Origin: Lentzea albidocapillata subsp. violacea
GTDB lineage: Bacteria; Actinomycetota; Actinomycetes; Mycobacteriales; Pseudonocardiaceae
Reading direction: 5' to 3'
Assembly (NCBI RefSeq): GCF_900100275.1
Contig: NZ_FNET01000003.1
Coordinates: 310,001-374,000, forward strand
Length of the DNA stretch: 64,000 bases
The notes under the pieces are model-generated. The model was not told where the DNA came from. It did no database searches and saw nothing but the letters and a program-made list of their open reading frames with translations. Shown here in pieces: positions 16,723-25,387 of this stretch. How positions within the stretch are numbered: the first letter of the stretch is position 1; every line of letters starts with the position of its first letter. Both the position numbers and the translations under genes were made by a program.

Positions 16723-18234
16723 GATCTCCGGCAGCAGTGCCGCGATCCGGTGCTTGGGCAGGTCGATCAACCGCAGTTCGAGGTCGTCCTGCCCCACCGG
16801 GGCGTTGTCGATGATCTCCGATGCCTGCTTCTTGGTCAGCACGCCCTGCGACGCGGTGATCAACGCCTCACGCCAGCTGTTGCGCAGCTTGCCGTGCGCC
16901 TTCATCAGGACCTCGCGGACCGCGCGCTCGCCCAGCGACAGCGTTCCGGTCAGCACCTGATCGGCGACGACGATCGTGGTTTTGCCATCTGGGTTGTTGC
17001 GCAGGAACTTCAACTTGAACCTGGTCGCCACCAGTTCCCGCAGTTCCTTCTGCCCGGCCTCCGACGACACCGCCGGGTGGTTGTTCGGCACGAGGCAGGC
17101 CAGCCGTGCGGGCGACGAGGCGAGGAGCGTGCGCAGCAGCCACGGGCCGGGGTCCGCCGACAGGTCGACGGCCAGGGAGGCCGCACCCTTGCCGACCGGT
17201 TCGGCCCAGCCCGCCGGACGCGGCTTCGGCGGCGGGGAGGACTCCGGGCGGGGAGCGAGGTCCGACAACGCGGACAAAGCTTCCTGCGACGGGCCGGACG
17301 ACTCCACGGACTGCGCGCCGTGCGTGTAGATCCGCGTGCCACCGGACACCGTGCGACGTCCCGTGGGACGGCACACGTAGAGGTCGGCGGCCGAGCCGAT
17401 GGCCTGCGCGCCGTCGAAGCGGTGGAACGCGGGCAGGATCGCCTCGAACACCAGGCCGAGCTTCTGCAGTTCCTGCTGCACCTTCAGGCCCAGGGCCGGC
17501 GTGCGGTCCGAGAAGCCGTACGCGAGCAGCAGACGTCCCGAAGCGATGTCCTCCAACGCCTCGATGCCGCGGCCGGCGAACAGCCCCATGCCCTCCGGCG
17601 AGTAGGGCGGGTCGCTGAAAACGAGGTCGAACGACTCGAGAACCGAGGCGGGCAGACCGAAACGCATGTCGCAGTGCAACGTTCGAATGTCGAGCCCGCG
17701 TGCGGCGGCCCGCGAGTCGATGAACTCCAGCAGGCGCTCGTCCAGGTCCACGACCGTGATCGACACGTGCGGGTTGACCGCGGCGACGGCCAGCGACGTC
17801 AGGTCGTGGTCGCCCAGGCACAGCAGGCGCCTGCCCGTCAGGTCGTACGCCGAGTCCAGCCACACCGCGCGGTTCAGCGCCGTCTCGGCCGTCGCCTGGA
17901 CGTGGTCCAACGAGGACAAAGGCGGCGGGACGTCGGCGATGTCCACGAGGATCTGGCGCAGCACGTCCGTGTGGTCTCGGACACCCGAAACACCGAAGGC
18001 CGACCGGTACGAGGCGACCAGGCCGGGAGCGATGCGGTAACGATCGCCTGAAGATTCGGCGTCGTCGCCGAGGGCCTTGAGCAGGTCCTGAACGGTGCGG
18101 CGGGGCACAGCGGGCAGGCGCACGAGTTCTGCCAGCGGGTGCCAGTCCTCACTGAGCAGGGACAACACTTCGCGGAGCTTGCGGGCGTGCACGCCGCGCT
18201 CCGCTACCAACTGCCGGACCTGATCGATCGTCAC
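16684..18234 (-). CDS. Bis-aminopropyl spermidine synthase family protein
   Basis: A 516-residue protein with an N-terminal winged-helix-like part (residues 1-90), a Rossmann methyltransferase-like core and an actinobacterial C-terminal extension. The core carries LLCLGDHDLTSLAV, VVDLDERLLEFIDSRAA and FDLVFSDPPYSPEGMGLF with GRGIEAL, which match the BpsA family; the DPPY box is in the position of the aminopropyl-acceptor site. BpsA of thermophiles adds aminopropyl groups to spermidine to make branched polyamines. Whether the actinobacterial form does this is not known; an N-methyltransferase role is the alternative. The start is GTG 18234 with no clear ribosome site. Last 200 residues are unrecognised. 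Confidence 0.75.
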   Translation of the reverse strand: MTIDQVRQLVAERGVHARKLREVLSLLSEDWHPLAELVRLPAVPRRTVQDLLKALGDDAESSGDRYRIAPGLVASYRSAFGVSGVRDHTDVLRQILVDIADVPPPLSSLDHVQATAETALNRAVWLDSAYDLTGRRLLCLGDHDLTSLAVAAVNPHVSITVVDLDERLLEFIDSRAAARGLDIRTLHCDMRFGLPASVLESFDLVFSDPPYSPEGMGLFAGRGIEALEDIASGRLLLAYGFSDRTPALGLKVQQELQKLGLVFEAILPAFHRFDGAQAIGSAADLYVCRPTGRRTVSGGTRIYTHGAQSVESSGPSQEALSALSDLAPRPESSPPPKPRPAGWAEPVGKGAASLAVDLSADPGPWLLRTLLASSPARLACLVPNNHPAVSSEAGQKELRELVATRFKLKFLRNNPDGKTTIVVADQVLTGTLSLGERAVREVLMKAHGKLRNSWREALITASQGVLTKKQASEIIDNAPVGQDDLELRLIDLPKHRIAALLPEISASAGYVERPES

Positions 18235-18366
18235 AAGCGGTAAACCATACGGCCCGTCACATGGTGGAACGCTGTGCCGGGGTACGCCGAACGAGTTAAG
18301 GTCGTTGGGATCTACATCCAGGGCGGCCCAATCGGGGTGGTCGTCGCGACCGGAGGGATCCGAAGG

Positions 18367-19449
18367 GTGATCGAGTTCCGGGCCGTAACCAAGCGGTTCG
18401 AGGACGGGACCATCGCTGTCGACGAGCTCGACCTCACGGTCGAGGCGGGCACCATCACGGTGTTCGTCGGTCCTTCCGGCTGTGGCAAGACGACGTCCCT
18501 GCGCATGGTCAACCGCATGATCGACCCCACGTCGGGCACGATCCTGGTGGACGGCAAGGACGTCCTGACCGTCGACCCGCCCACCCTCAGGCGCGGCATC
18601 GGCTACGTGATCCAGCAGGCGGGCCTCTTCCCGCACCGGACCGTGCTCGACAACATCGCGACCGTCCCTCTTCTGTCCGGTTGGGACAAACGCAAGGCCC
18701 GCACGCGTGCGGCGGAGTTGCTGGAGATCGTCGGGCTCGACGCGAACTTCGGCAAGCGCTACCCGGCGCAGCTCTCCGGCGGCCAGCAGCAACGCGTGGG
18801 TGTCGCCCGCGCGCTCGCGGCCGACCCGCCGGTGCTGTTGATGGACGAACCGTTCAGCGCCGTCGACCCGGTCGTGCGCGAGGACCTGCAGAACGAACTC
18901 CTTCGCCTGCAAGCGGAACTGGACAAGACGATCGTGTTCGTCACGCACGACATCGACGAGGCGCTCAAGCTCGGCGAGCGCGTCGCGGTGTTCCAGACGG
19001 GCGGGCACCTCGCGCAGTACGCGCGGCCGACCGAGCTGCTGGCCGCTCCCGCCAACGACTTCGTGGCCTCGTTCGTCGGACGGGACCGCGGCTACCGCAC
19101 CCTCACGTTCCTGCACGCGGACGTGCCGGTGCACCCCATCGACACCGCGAAGCTCGGCGAGCGCATCACCGTCACCGACTGGACCCTCGTCGTCGACGAG
19201 GAGAACCGGCCGAAGGGCTGGTTGTCCGGTGTGGACGGTGAGGTCGAGGTCAGGGAGCAGGACCTGATCTCCGGCGGCTCGCTCTACGACGGCACGACGT
19301 TGCGCGGCGCGCTCGACGCGGCGCTCAGTTCGCCGTCCGCGCTCGGCGTGGTCGTCGACGGCGCCGGTGCGGTCACGGGCGTGGTCCAGGCCGGCGACGT
19401 GATCCAGGCGCTCGCGAAGGCCCGCGCGGCGGGTGAGGTCCCGAAGTGA
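18367..19449 (+). CDS. Osmoprotectant ABC transporter, ATP-binding subunit
   Basis: The ATPase of a glycine-betaine/choline-type importer (OpuC/ProV class), 360 residues. Walker A is GPSGCGKTTS, the signature is LSGGQQQRVGVARAL, Walker B is VLLMDEPFSAVD and the switch histidine is in FVTHDIDEALKLG. The C-terminal 100 residues form a degenerate CBS pair, the module that senses ionic strength in related transporters. GTG 18367 is preceded by GGAGGG. It begins a four-gene operon with overlaps of four bases (GTGA/ATGA) that couple translation. The last gene encodes the binding protein. Confidence 0.92.
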   Translation: MIEFRAVTKRFEDGTIAVDELDLTVEAGTITVFVGPSGCGKTTSLRMVNRMIDPTSGTILVDGKDVLTVDPPTLRRGIGYVIQQAGLFPHRTVLDNIATVPLLSGWDKRKARTRAAELLEIVGLDANFGKRYPAQLSGGQQQRVGVARALAADPPVLLMDEPFSAVDPVVREDLQNELLRLQAELDKTIVFVTHDIDEALKLGERVAVFQTGGHLAQYARPTELLAAPANDFVASFVGRDRGYRTLTFLHADVPVHPIDTAKLGERITVTDWTLVVDEENRPKGWLSGVDGEVEVREQDLISGGSLYDGTTLRGALDAALSSPSALGVVVDGAGAVTGVVQAGDVIQALAKARAAGEVPK

Positions 19450-20084
19450 CCTGGATTTTCGAGAACTGGGAAAGGTTCTGGGAAGTCACCGAGGTGCACC
19501 TCCGGCTCTCCGTCGTGCCGGTGCTGATCGGTTTCGTGCTCTCGATCCCCCTCGGGTGGTGGGCGAACCGGTCGCAGACGACCCGCGCGGTCCTCTTCCC
19601 GCTGGCCAACGTCCTGTTCACGATCCCGTCCATCGCGCTGATCGTGATCACGCCGGTGCTGCTCGGCGTGAAGATCCTCGACGAGATCAACGTCATCGTG
19701 CCGCTGGTGGTCTACACCGTCGCGCTGATGTTGCGCTCGGTCGCGGACGCGCTGGCCGCGGTGCCGGGCAACGTGATCGCCGCGGCGAACGCGATGGGGT
19801 TCCGGCCGTTGCGGCGCTTCCTCACCGTCGACTTCCCGCTGGCACTGCCGGTCACGATCGCGGGCCTGCGGGTCGCGACCGTGTCGAACATCAGCATGGT
19901 GAGCGTGGGCGCGCTCGTCGGGCTCGGCGGCTACGGCCAGCTCTTCACCGAGGGCTACCAGACGGACAACACCCCGAAGGTCCTCGCGGGCCTGATCGGC
20001 ACGGTCGTGCTGGCGGTGCTCGCGGACGGACTGCTGTTGCTGATCGGACGGCTGCTCACGCCGTGGGCACGGGCGGGGAGGTGA
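19446..20084 (+). CDS. Osmoprotectant ABC transporter, permease subunit 1
   Basis: A 212-residue ProW/OpuCB-type permease with about five membrane segments. The EAA loop that contacts the ATPase is visible in IAAANAMGFRPLRRFLTVDFP. The start GTG overlaps the stop of the ATPase gene (GTGA). Together with the second permease it forms the channel for compatible solutes such as glycine betaine; the exact solute is not predictable from sequence. Confidence 0.9.
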   Translation: MTWIFENWERFWEVTEVHLRLSVVPVLIGFVLSIPLGWWANRSQTTRAVLFPLANVLFTIPSIALIVITPVLLGVKILDEINVIVPLVVYTVALMLRSVADALAAVPGNVIAAANAMGFRPLRRFLTVDFPLALPVTIAGLRVATVSNISMVSVGALVGLGGYGQLFTEGYQTDNTPKVLAGLIGTVVLAVLADGLLLLIGRLLTPWARAGR

Positions 20085-20090
20085 GCTGAG

Positions 20091-20753
20091 ATGGGCTGGC
20101 TCTTCGATCCCGCGCACTGGTCCGGCTCGACCGGGATTCCACTGCGGTTGCTGGAACACCTCGGCTACACACTGCTGACGATGGTGATCGCGGCGCTGAT
20201 CGCGATCCCGCTCGGCGCGTTCGTCGGGCACACCGGCAAGGGCGGGTTCGTGATCGTCGGACTCTCGAACGCCCTGCGGGCGTTGCCGACCACGGCGGTG
20301 CTGATCCTCGTCGTGCTGTGGGCGGGCCTCGGTGACTTCCCGGTGTACGTCGCGCTGGTGCTGCTGGCGATCCCGCCGATCATGGCGGGCACGTACGCCG
20401 GCGTCCGCGCGGTCGACCCGGCTACGGTCGACGCCGCGAGGGGCGTCGGCATGCGGGAGTCGGGCGTGCTGCTCCAGGTGGAGATCCCGAACGCGCTTCC
20501 GTTGATCTACGGCGGTTTCCGCGGCGCCGCACTGCAAGTGGTCGCGACCGCCACCATCGCCGCCTACACCGGCGCCGGTGGCCTGGGCAGGTTCGTCTTC
20601 GACGGCCTCGCCCTGCAGGATTTCGGACAGATGCTCGCCGGCGCGGTGCTCGTGGCACTGCTCGCCGTACTCGTCGACCTGGGGTTCGCCGGCCTGCAAA
20701 GGCTGACGGTCTCGCCAGGACTGCGTCCAGTGGGAACCGGAGGAAAGAAATGA
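20091..20753 (+). CDS. Osmoprotectant ABC transporter, permease subunit 2
   Basis: A 220-residue permease homologous to the preceding one, with about six membrane segments and the EAA loop VDAARGVGMRESGVLLQVEIP. The ATG at 20091 has GGGAGG a few bases upstream. It lies seven bases after the first permease and overlaps the binding-protein gene by four bases. The paired permeases suggest a heterodimeric channel. Confidence 0.9.
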   Translation: MGWLFDPAHWSGSTGIPLRLLEHLGYTLLTMVIAALIAIPLGAFVGHTGKGGFVIVGLSNALRALPTTAVLILVVLWAGLGDFPVYVALVLLAIPPIMAGTYAGVRAVDPATVDAARGVGMRESGVLLQVEIPNALPLIYGGFRGAALQVVATATIAAYTGAGGLGRFVFDGLALQDFGQMLAGAVLVALLAVLVDLGFAGLQRLTVSPGLRPVGTGGKK

Positions 20754-21646
20754 AGCGCATCGCCACGGCTGTCGCTGCCGTGATGCTTCTGTCGGCGTGC
20801 GGTGGTGACCCGCTGACGGGCGGCGCCGACAACCCGGCCCCGACGGACACCATCGTCGTGGGTTCGGGCAACTTCCCCGAGTCGCGCCTGCTCGCGGAGA
20901 TCTACGCGGAAGCGTTGGCCGCCAAGGGCGTCAAGGTGTCCAAGAAGCTCAACATCGGCAACCGGGAGCTGTACTACAAGGGCGTGCAGGACGGCTCGAT
21001 CGACCTGATCCCGGAGTACACCGGCGTACTTCTCAAGTACATCAACAAGGAGGCGCAGGAAGTCGGCTCCGACGAGGTGTACGCGGCGCTGAAGAAGGCG
21101 CTGCCGCAGAACCTCATCGTGCTCGACAAGTCGTCCGCCGAGGACAAGGACGCGGTCGTCGTCACGAAGCAGATCGCGGCCCAGTACAGCCTGAAGTCGA
21201 TCGACGACCTCGTGCCGTACTGCAAGGACATGGTCTTCGGCGGCCCGCCGGAGTTCCAGAACCGCGCGGACGGCCTGCCGGGCCTGAAGGCCAAGTACGC
21301 CTGCGAGTTCAAGGAGTTCAAGTCCCTCGACGTCGGCGGCCCGCTGACCGTTGCCGGCCTGAAGGACAACACGGTGCAGGCGGCCGACCTGTTCACGACG
21401 GACGCGGCCATCAAGGCCAACGAGTTCGTGGTGCTGGAAGACCCGAAGAACGTCTTCGCCGCGCAGAACGTGGTGCCGCTCATCAACGAGAAGAAGGCGT
21501 CGCAGCAGGTCCGCGACACCCTCAACGCCATCTCGAAGAAGCTCGACACGAAGATCCTGCTGGAGCTGAACCAGAAGCTCTCGGCGCCGGACAAGCCGGA
21601 ACCGGAGAAGGTCGCCAAGGAGTGGCTCGCCTCCGCGGGCATCTGA
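20750..21646 (+). CDS. Osmoprotectant-binding lipoprotein
   Basis: The extracellular substrate-binding subunit of the operon, 298 residues. A lipoprotein signal peptide ends at the lipobox LLSAC (Cys21), so it is anchored to the outer face of the membrane. IVVGSGNFPESRLLAEIYAE and GSIDLIPEYTGVLL are typical of the OpuAC/QAT substrate-binding family for glycine betaine, choline or carnitine. It starts with an ATGA overlap with the permease stop. Confidence 0.92.
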   Translation: MKRIATAVAAVMLLSACGGDPLTGGADNPAPTDTIVVGSGNFPESRLLAEIYAEALAAKGVKVSKKLNIGNRELYYKGVQDGSIDLIPEYTGVLLKYINKEAQEVGSDEVYAALKKALPQNLIVLDKSSAEDKDAVVVTKQIAAQYSLKSIDDLVPYCKDMVFGGPPEFQNRADGLPGLKAKYACEFKEFKSLDVGGPLTVAGLKDNTVQAADLFTTDAAIKANEFVVLEDPKNVFAAQNVVPLINEKKASQQVRDTLNAISKKLDTKILLELNQKLSAPDKPEPEKVAKEWLASAGI

Positions 21647-21672
21647 CCTGACGAACGACCGGCCGGCGGCTC

Positions 21673-22509
21673 TCAGAGCCGCCGGCCGGCCCATGTCGCG
21701 ATGGCGGCCGCGATCTCCTTCGGCCGGTCCTCCTGAGCGTGATGCCCGGCCTCGCCCACGGCCACCACGTCCAGCGCGGCGATGTTCTCCGAGCACCAGG
21801 CCTGAAGCCGCGGCCCGATGAGCAACGTCGGCGAGTTCTCGAACGTCACCAGCAGCTTCGGCACCTCGGACGTGCCGAGCCACTCGCCGTAGGACTCGAT
21901 CCGCGGCACCAGTTCGGCGGGTTCGCCGTCGAACGGCATCTGCCGCGCCCAGGCCAGCACCGGCCGGCGGCTCGCGGCGTCGGGGAACGGCGTCAGGTAG
22001 GCCGCCATGTCCTCCTCGGACACCGGTGTGCGGACACCACCGGTGAACGCCTGCCGCACGAACCCGTCGCCGGACAGCACCAGTTCCTCGCCCAGTCCCG
22101 GTGTGCGGAAGCGGCGCACCCGTTCCTGTGCGGGCAGGGGAAGTTCGGAGCCGGTCATCGGCTTCACGATCGTCTCGAAGAACGCGATGCCGGCCACGCG
22201 CGAGGGATGCCGGGCGGCCCAGTCGAACGCGAGCGCGCCGCCCCAGTCGTGGCCAACCAGCACCACGCGGTCCAGTTCGAGGGCGTCGAACCACGCGTCG
22301 AGGTAGCGGGCGTGGTCGGCGAACGAGTACGCGATGTCCGGCTTGCCGGAGCGGCCCATGCCGATCAGGTCGGGTGCCAGGCCACCCAGTTCCGGCAGCA
22401 CGTTGCGCCAGGAGTGGGACGAGCCCGGGTTGCCGTGCAGGAACACGTACGGCGCCGAGCCGGACTCCAGGTAGTGCATCGAGGAGTCGAGGACGGGAAC
22501 AGCGGGCAT
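21673..22509 (-). CDS. Haloalkane dehalogenase (alpha/beta hydrolase, HLD-II-like)
   Basis: A 278-residue cytoplasmic alpha/beta hydrolase. The nucleophile is Asp in the elbow LVGHDWGGALAFD rather than Ser, and HGNPGSSHSWRN supplies the Asn that with the Trp next to the nucleophile binds halide. IAFFETIVKP places a Glu where subfamily-II enzymes have their catalytic acid, and GHHAQED carries the catalytic histidine. These features define haloalkane dehalogenases, which hydrolyse carbon-halogen bonds; the natural substrate is unknown. A GAGGAG precedes the ATG. It lies ten bases downstream of a marR gene and is probably controlled by it. Confidence 0.88.
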   Translation of the reverse strand: MPAVPVLDSSMHYLESGSAPYVFLHGNPGSSHSWRNVLPELGGLAPDLIGMGRSGKPDIAYSFADHARYLDAWFDALELDRVVLVGHDWGGALAFDWAARHPSRVAGIAFFETIVKPMTGSELPLPAQERVRRFRTPGLGEELVLSGDGFVRQAFTGGVRTPVSEEDMAAYLTPFPDAASRRPVLAWARQMPFDGEPAELVPRIESYGEWLGTSEVPKLLVTFENSPTLLIGPRLQAWCSENIAALDVVAVGEAGHHAQEDRPKEIAAAIATWAGRRL

Positions 22510-22519
22510 CGGGGGCTCC

Positions 22520-22939
22520 TCAGAGGGGAACGGCCAGCAGTGCGGTCAGGTCACGGGACAGCGCGTCGGTCCGGTCGCCCAGCGGCTCCAGCAGGCGGTC
22601 CAGCAGTGAACGGACCAGCTCGACGGCAGGTTCGACCGTGGAGAGGCCGTGTGGGGTCAGAGCAAGCCGCACGGTCCGTGTGTCGACGGCGTCCCGTGTG
22701 CGCGAGATGAATCCCGACGCCTCCAGCGAGCGCGCCAGCTTCGAGATGTACAACGCTTCCAGGCCTGTGTGATCGGCCAGTTCGCGTTGGGACGGCCGGT
22801 CCAGAGCCAGCAACGACGACAGCACGACGTACTGCGCGTGCGTCAGCCCGAGAGGGTCCAACGCGCGGTCAACGGCCGTCCGCCACTTCATCGCCAGACG
22901 CCACACGAGGTGCCCGGGTGTCGGTTCCGCACTGCTCAT
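22520..22939 (-). CDS. MarR-family transcriptional regulator
   Basis: A 139-residue winged-helix dimeric regulator. The recognition helix and wing are seen in SQRELADHTGLEALYISKLARSL followed by ISRTRDAVDTRTVRLALTPHG, the standard MarR D-x-R wing. It is transcribed with the haloalkane dehalogenase gene ten bases downstream, suggesting that it represses that gene and itself until a ligand binds. A 14-bp direct repeat lies immediately upstream of the start and is a plausible operator. No ribosome site is visible before the ATG, so the transcript may be leaderless. Confidence 0.9.
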   Translation of the reverse strand: MSSAEPTPGHLVWRLAMKWRTAVDRALDPLGLTHAQYVVLSSLLALDRPSQRELADHTGLEALYISKLARSLEASGFISRTRDAVDTRTVRLALTPHGLSTVEPAVELVRSLLDRLLEPLGDRTDALSRDLTALLAVPL

Positions 22940-22950
22940 GGCAGATACGG

Positions 22951-22979
22951 TACATGGCTACTATATACATGGCTACTAT
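22951..22979. promoter_or_regulatory. Tandem 14-bp direct repeat upstream of marR
   Basis: TACATGGCTACTAT occurs at 22951-22964 and again at 22966-22979, a 15-bp period. It is AT-rich relative to the genome and includes TATAGT on the minus strand, which could be the -10 box. It probably combines the marR promoter and operator. Confidence 0.5.
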
Positions 22980-23761
22980 CCTGAAGCCGCGTGCCCACCG
23001 ATCCGCACGGTCAGTTCCTCGGCCGCCTTGAGTACTTCCTTGGCCATGTCCGGCCACGTCTGACCGCACGGCGTGTCGCAGACGTGCCGGAACGTCAGCG
23101 TGATGGCCGCGATCGGCCGTTCGCCGTGGTCGAACACCGGCGCGGCCACCGAGGCGAACCCGGCCGTCACGAACCCGTCCTCGACCGACCAGCCCTGCCG
23201 CCGTTCCAGCGTCAGCAGCCGGCGCAGCGCCGGCAGGTTGTGCGGGCCGCGGCCGGTGCGGTCGACGAACGAGGCCACCGACGGCAGCAACGCCCTGACC
23301 TGTGCCGGAGGCAGGTTCGCCAGCATCGCTCGGCCCGAGGCCGTCAGGTGGGCGGGCAGCCGGACGCCGACGTCGGACACGATCGACTGCGGCTGCCGTG
23401 GCTGCTCGCGGACGAGGTACAGGGCCTCGGCGCCGTGCAGGACGCCCAGGTGCGCGACCTTCTCCATCCGGTCGGCGAGCTTGCGCAGCAGCGGGCGGGC
23501 CAGGCGTTCCAGCGGATCGTGGCGCAGGTAGGCGGAGCCGAGCTCGAACGCCGCGACGCCCAGGCCGTAGCGCTTCTCCTCGGGGAAGTGCGTCGCGAAG
23601 CCGGCCTCGGTCAGCTCCGCCAGCAGGTGGTAGGTCGTGGACCTGGGCAGATTCAGCTCGCGCGCGACCGACGCCGCGGAGACGGGCCCCGGTCTGCCCG
23701 CCAGCAGCCGGAGGACCGCCAACCCTCGCCGCAGCGCGGGAACGTCACTGCTGCTGCCCAC
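22976..23761 (-). CDS. IclR-family transcriptional regulator
   Basis: A 261-residue regulator with an N-terminal winged helix (ALRRGLAVLRLLAGRPGPVS, then VARELNLPRSTTYHLLAELTE) and the C-terminal IclR effector domain (LVREQPRQPQSIVSDVGVRL, LTASGRAMLANLP, FVTAGFASVAAPVF). The GTG at 23761 begins the conserved region; an in-frame GTG at 23815 would add 18 residues without family similarity. Its target is not obvious: it is divergent from a sigma-factor gene and precedes marR. It is not adjacent to the hut genes, although it could act in trans. Confidence 0.88.
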   Translation of the reverse strand: MGSSSDVPALRRGLAVLRLLAGRPGPVSAASVARELNLPRSTTYHLLAELTEAGFATHFPEEKRYGLGVAAFELGSAYLRHDPLERLARPLLRKLADRMEKVAHLGVLHGAEALYLVREQPRQPQSIVSDVGVRLPAHLTASGRAMLANLPPAQVRALLPSVASFVDRTGRGPHNLPALRRLLTLERRQGWSVEDGFVTAGFASVAAPVFDHGERPIAAITLTFRHVCDTPCGQTWPDMAKEVLKAAEELTVRIGGHAASG

Positions 23762-23874
23762 AACCGTGATTTTCCCACGTGATGCACCCCACGCCGTTAC
23801 GACATCAGGGCACACTCAACAGAACAGGCCTGAGGTGCGTTAGAGGGGCGTGACGGTTTTGAAGGGGGTCGGGA

Positions 23875-24402
23875 TTGACACCGAGTTTCGATGACTTCGT
23901 GGCAGCACAGGTGACCCCGTTGCTGCGCTACGCCACCGTGCTCACGTGCGACCCGCACCTGGCCCAGGACGTGGTCCAGGAAGTGCTGCTGCGCGCGCAG
24001 CAGAAGTGGGACCGCATCGGTTCAGTCGACCTCCCGAACGCCTACGTCAAGCGCATGGTGACCAACGAGTACCTCTCGTGGCGCAGACGCAGGGCCGCGA
24101 AGGACGTCGCTCTCTGCATGACGACGCTCGAGTCCGTCACCCCGCCCGTCGGCGACAAGACGCACCACTACGACGAGCGGGAAGCAATGTTGCAGCGGAT
24201 CGCGAAGCTGCCCCGCAAACAGCGGGCCGCAGTCGTGCTCCGCTACTACGAGAACTACGAGGACTCGGAGATCGCACAGATGCTCGGTTGTGCCGAGGGA
24301 ACCGTGCGCAGCCACATCTCGCGTGCGCTGGCCACACTCCGCCTGGACCACACGCCGGAACCCGCTGGTGTCGGGTTGCGGATAGGGGAGGGCCTGTCGT
24401 GA
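23875..24402 (+). CDS. RNA polymerase sigma factor, SigE/ECF family
   Basis: An extracytoplasmic-function sigma factor of 175 residues. Region 2 is seen in LTCDPHLAQDVVQEVLLRAQ and NAYVKRMVTNEYLSWRRRR, and region 4 in LPRKQRAAVVLRYYENYEDS with the helix-turn-helix IAQMLGCAEGTVRSHISRAL. It belongs to the actinobacterial SigE-like subgroup. The start is read as TTG 23875 after GAAGGGGG. It overlaps by four bases the gene for a membrane protein that is likely its partner, so the two form a signalling unit. Confidence 0.9.
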   Translation: MTPSFDDFVAAQVTPLLRYATVLTCDPHLAQDVVQEVLLRAQQKWDRIGSVDLPNAYVKRMVTNEYLSWRRRRAAKDVALCMTTLESVTPPVGDKTHHYDEREAMLQRIAKLPRKQRAAVVLRYYENYEDSEIAQMLGCAEGTVRSHISRALATLRLDHTPEPAGVGLRIGEGLS

Positions 24403-25310
24403 ACGACACCGAACAGCTCATCAAGGAGGCACTCGGCCGGCTGGCCGAACGCACTCCGCATCCGGGCCCGACGCTCAACGCCCTGCGGCGCAAGCGGAAG
24501 AGGCAGCGGAACAACATCTTCCTGATCGCCACGGCCGGCATGGCCGCGGTCGTCACCCTGATCTTCGCGGGCGTCATCGCCAGCGACAGGTACACGCCGC
24601 CGAACGCCAACGACGCCGCCGCGGCGCTCGTGCAGGACAACGGCAAGAGCGTCGCGTTCAAGTACGCACCGCACTGGTTGCCGTCCGGGTTCGTCGAGAG
24701 CCTTCGCGCCACGAACGTGTCGCCCACCAGGGTATGGGGTCCCGCGGGCGCTACGCCCTACAGCAATCCGAGCCTCGTGATCAGAGCGCTCGGGGGGATG
24801 CCGGACACCCACGGGTGGGAGTCGGCCAATGTCCGCGGCCTGGAGGCGTGGGTGCAGGTCAGGGGGGACGCCGCAACCGTCGTCTGGAAGGCGCAGGACG
24901 TCCTGGAGGTGACCATGAGCGGGGCGAGCGACGCACGTGAGGTCGCTCTGCGCGTGGCCGAGTCGGTGCGAGCCGACGCCAAGATCACCCACGAGCCGCC
25001 GTTCAAGCTCGAAGGCAGGTACGCCGAGCTCGTGCGCGGCACCGCGCCGGACAGGTGGCACTCGTCGCTGGGCAGGAACTCGATCTCCGTGCAGGTGGCG
25101 ACGGACAGGCCGGAGCTGCCCGCGCCGAACGAGGCGCTGACCGTGCGCGGCAAGCAGGGCGTGCGCAACGGCAACACCGTGGCGGTTCAGGACGGCGGCC
25201 TGTGGATCTCGGCGACCTCCAGCGCCTGGTCCGACGAGCTGATCGAGCTGGTGAACAAGGTCGAGATCGCCGGCGGGCCGGACACGGGCTGGATCGGCAA
25301 GGGCCTCTAG
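24399..25310 (+). CDS. Sigma-factor-associated membrane protein (probable anti-sigma)
   Basis: A 303-residue protein with a short cytoplasmic N-terminus, one membrane segment (NNIFLIATAGMAAVVTLIFA) and a large extracytoplasmic domain. This topology and the GTGA overlap with the sigma gene are typical of membrane-bound anti-sigma factors in actinobacteria. The extracellular part resembles none of the families I know. No zinc-binding H-x3-C-x2-C motif is visible in the N-terminus, so it is not a ZAS-type anti-sigma; the regulatory role is inferred from position. Confidence 0.75.
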   Translation: MNDTEQLIKEALGRLAERTPHPGPTLNALRRKRKRQRNNIFLIATAGMAAVVTLIFAGVIASDRYTPPNANDAAAALVQDNGKSVAFKYAPHWLPSGFVESLRATNVSPTRVWGPAGATPYSNPSLVIRALGGMPDTHGWESANVRGLEAWVQVRGDAATVVWKAQDVLEVTMSGASDAREVALRVAESVRADAKITHEPPFKLEGRYAELVRGTAPDRWHSSLGRNSISVQVATDRPELPAPNEALTVRGKQGVRNGNTVAVQDGGLWISATSSAWSDELIELVNKVEIAGGPDTGWIGKGL

Positions 25311-25341
25311 ACAGCCTGTCTGGGGTTCCAGACACCATCGG

Positions 25342-25375
25342 GCGCTCCGGGGTCGCTGATCCGGCCCCGGAGCGC
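25342..25375. terminator. Hairpin between the anti-sigma-like gene and hutH
   Basis: GCGCTCCGGGG (25342-25352) and CCCCGGAGCGC (25365-25375) form a perfect 11-bp stem with a 12-base loop. It ends 12 bases before the hutH start, so besides terminating the upstream operon it could act in the hutH leader. Confidence 0.6.
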
Positions 25376-25387
25376 TGTGATGTCTTC

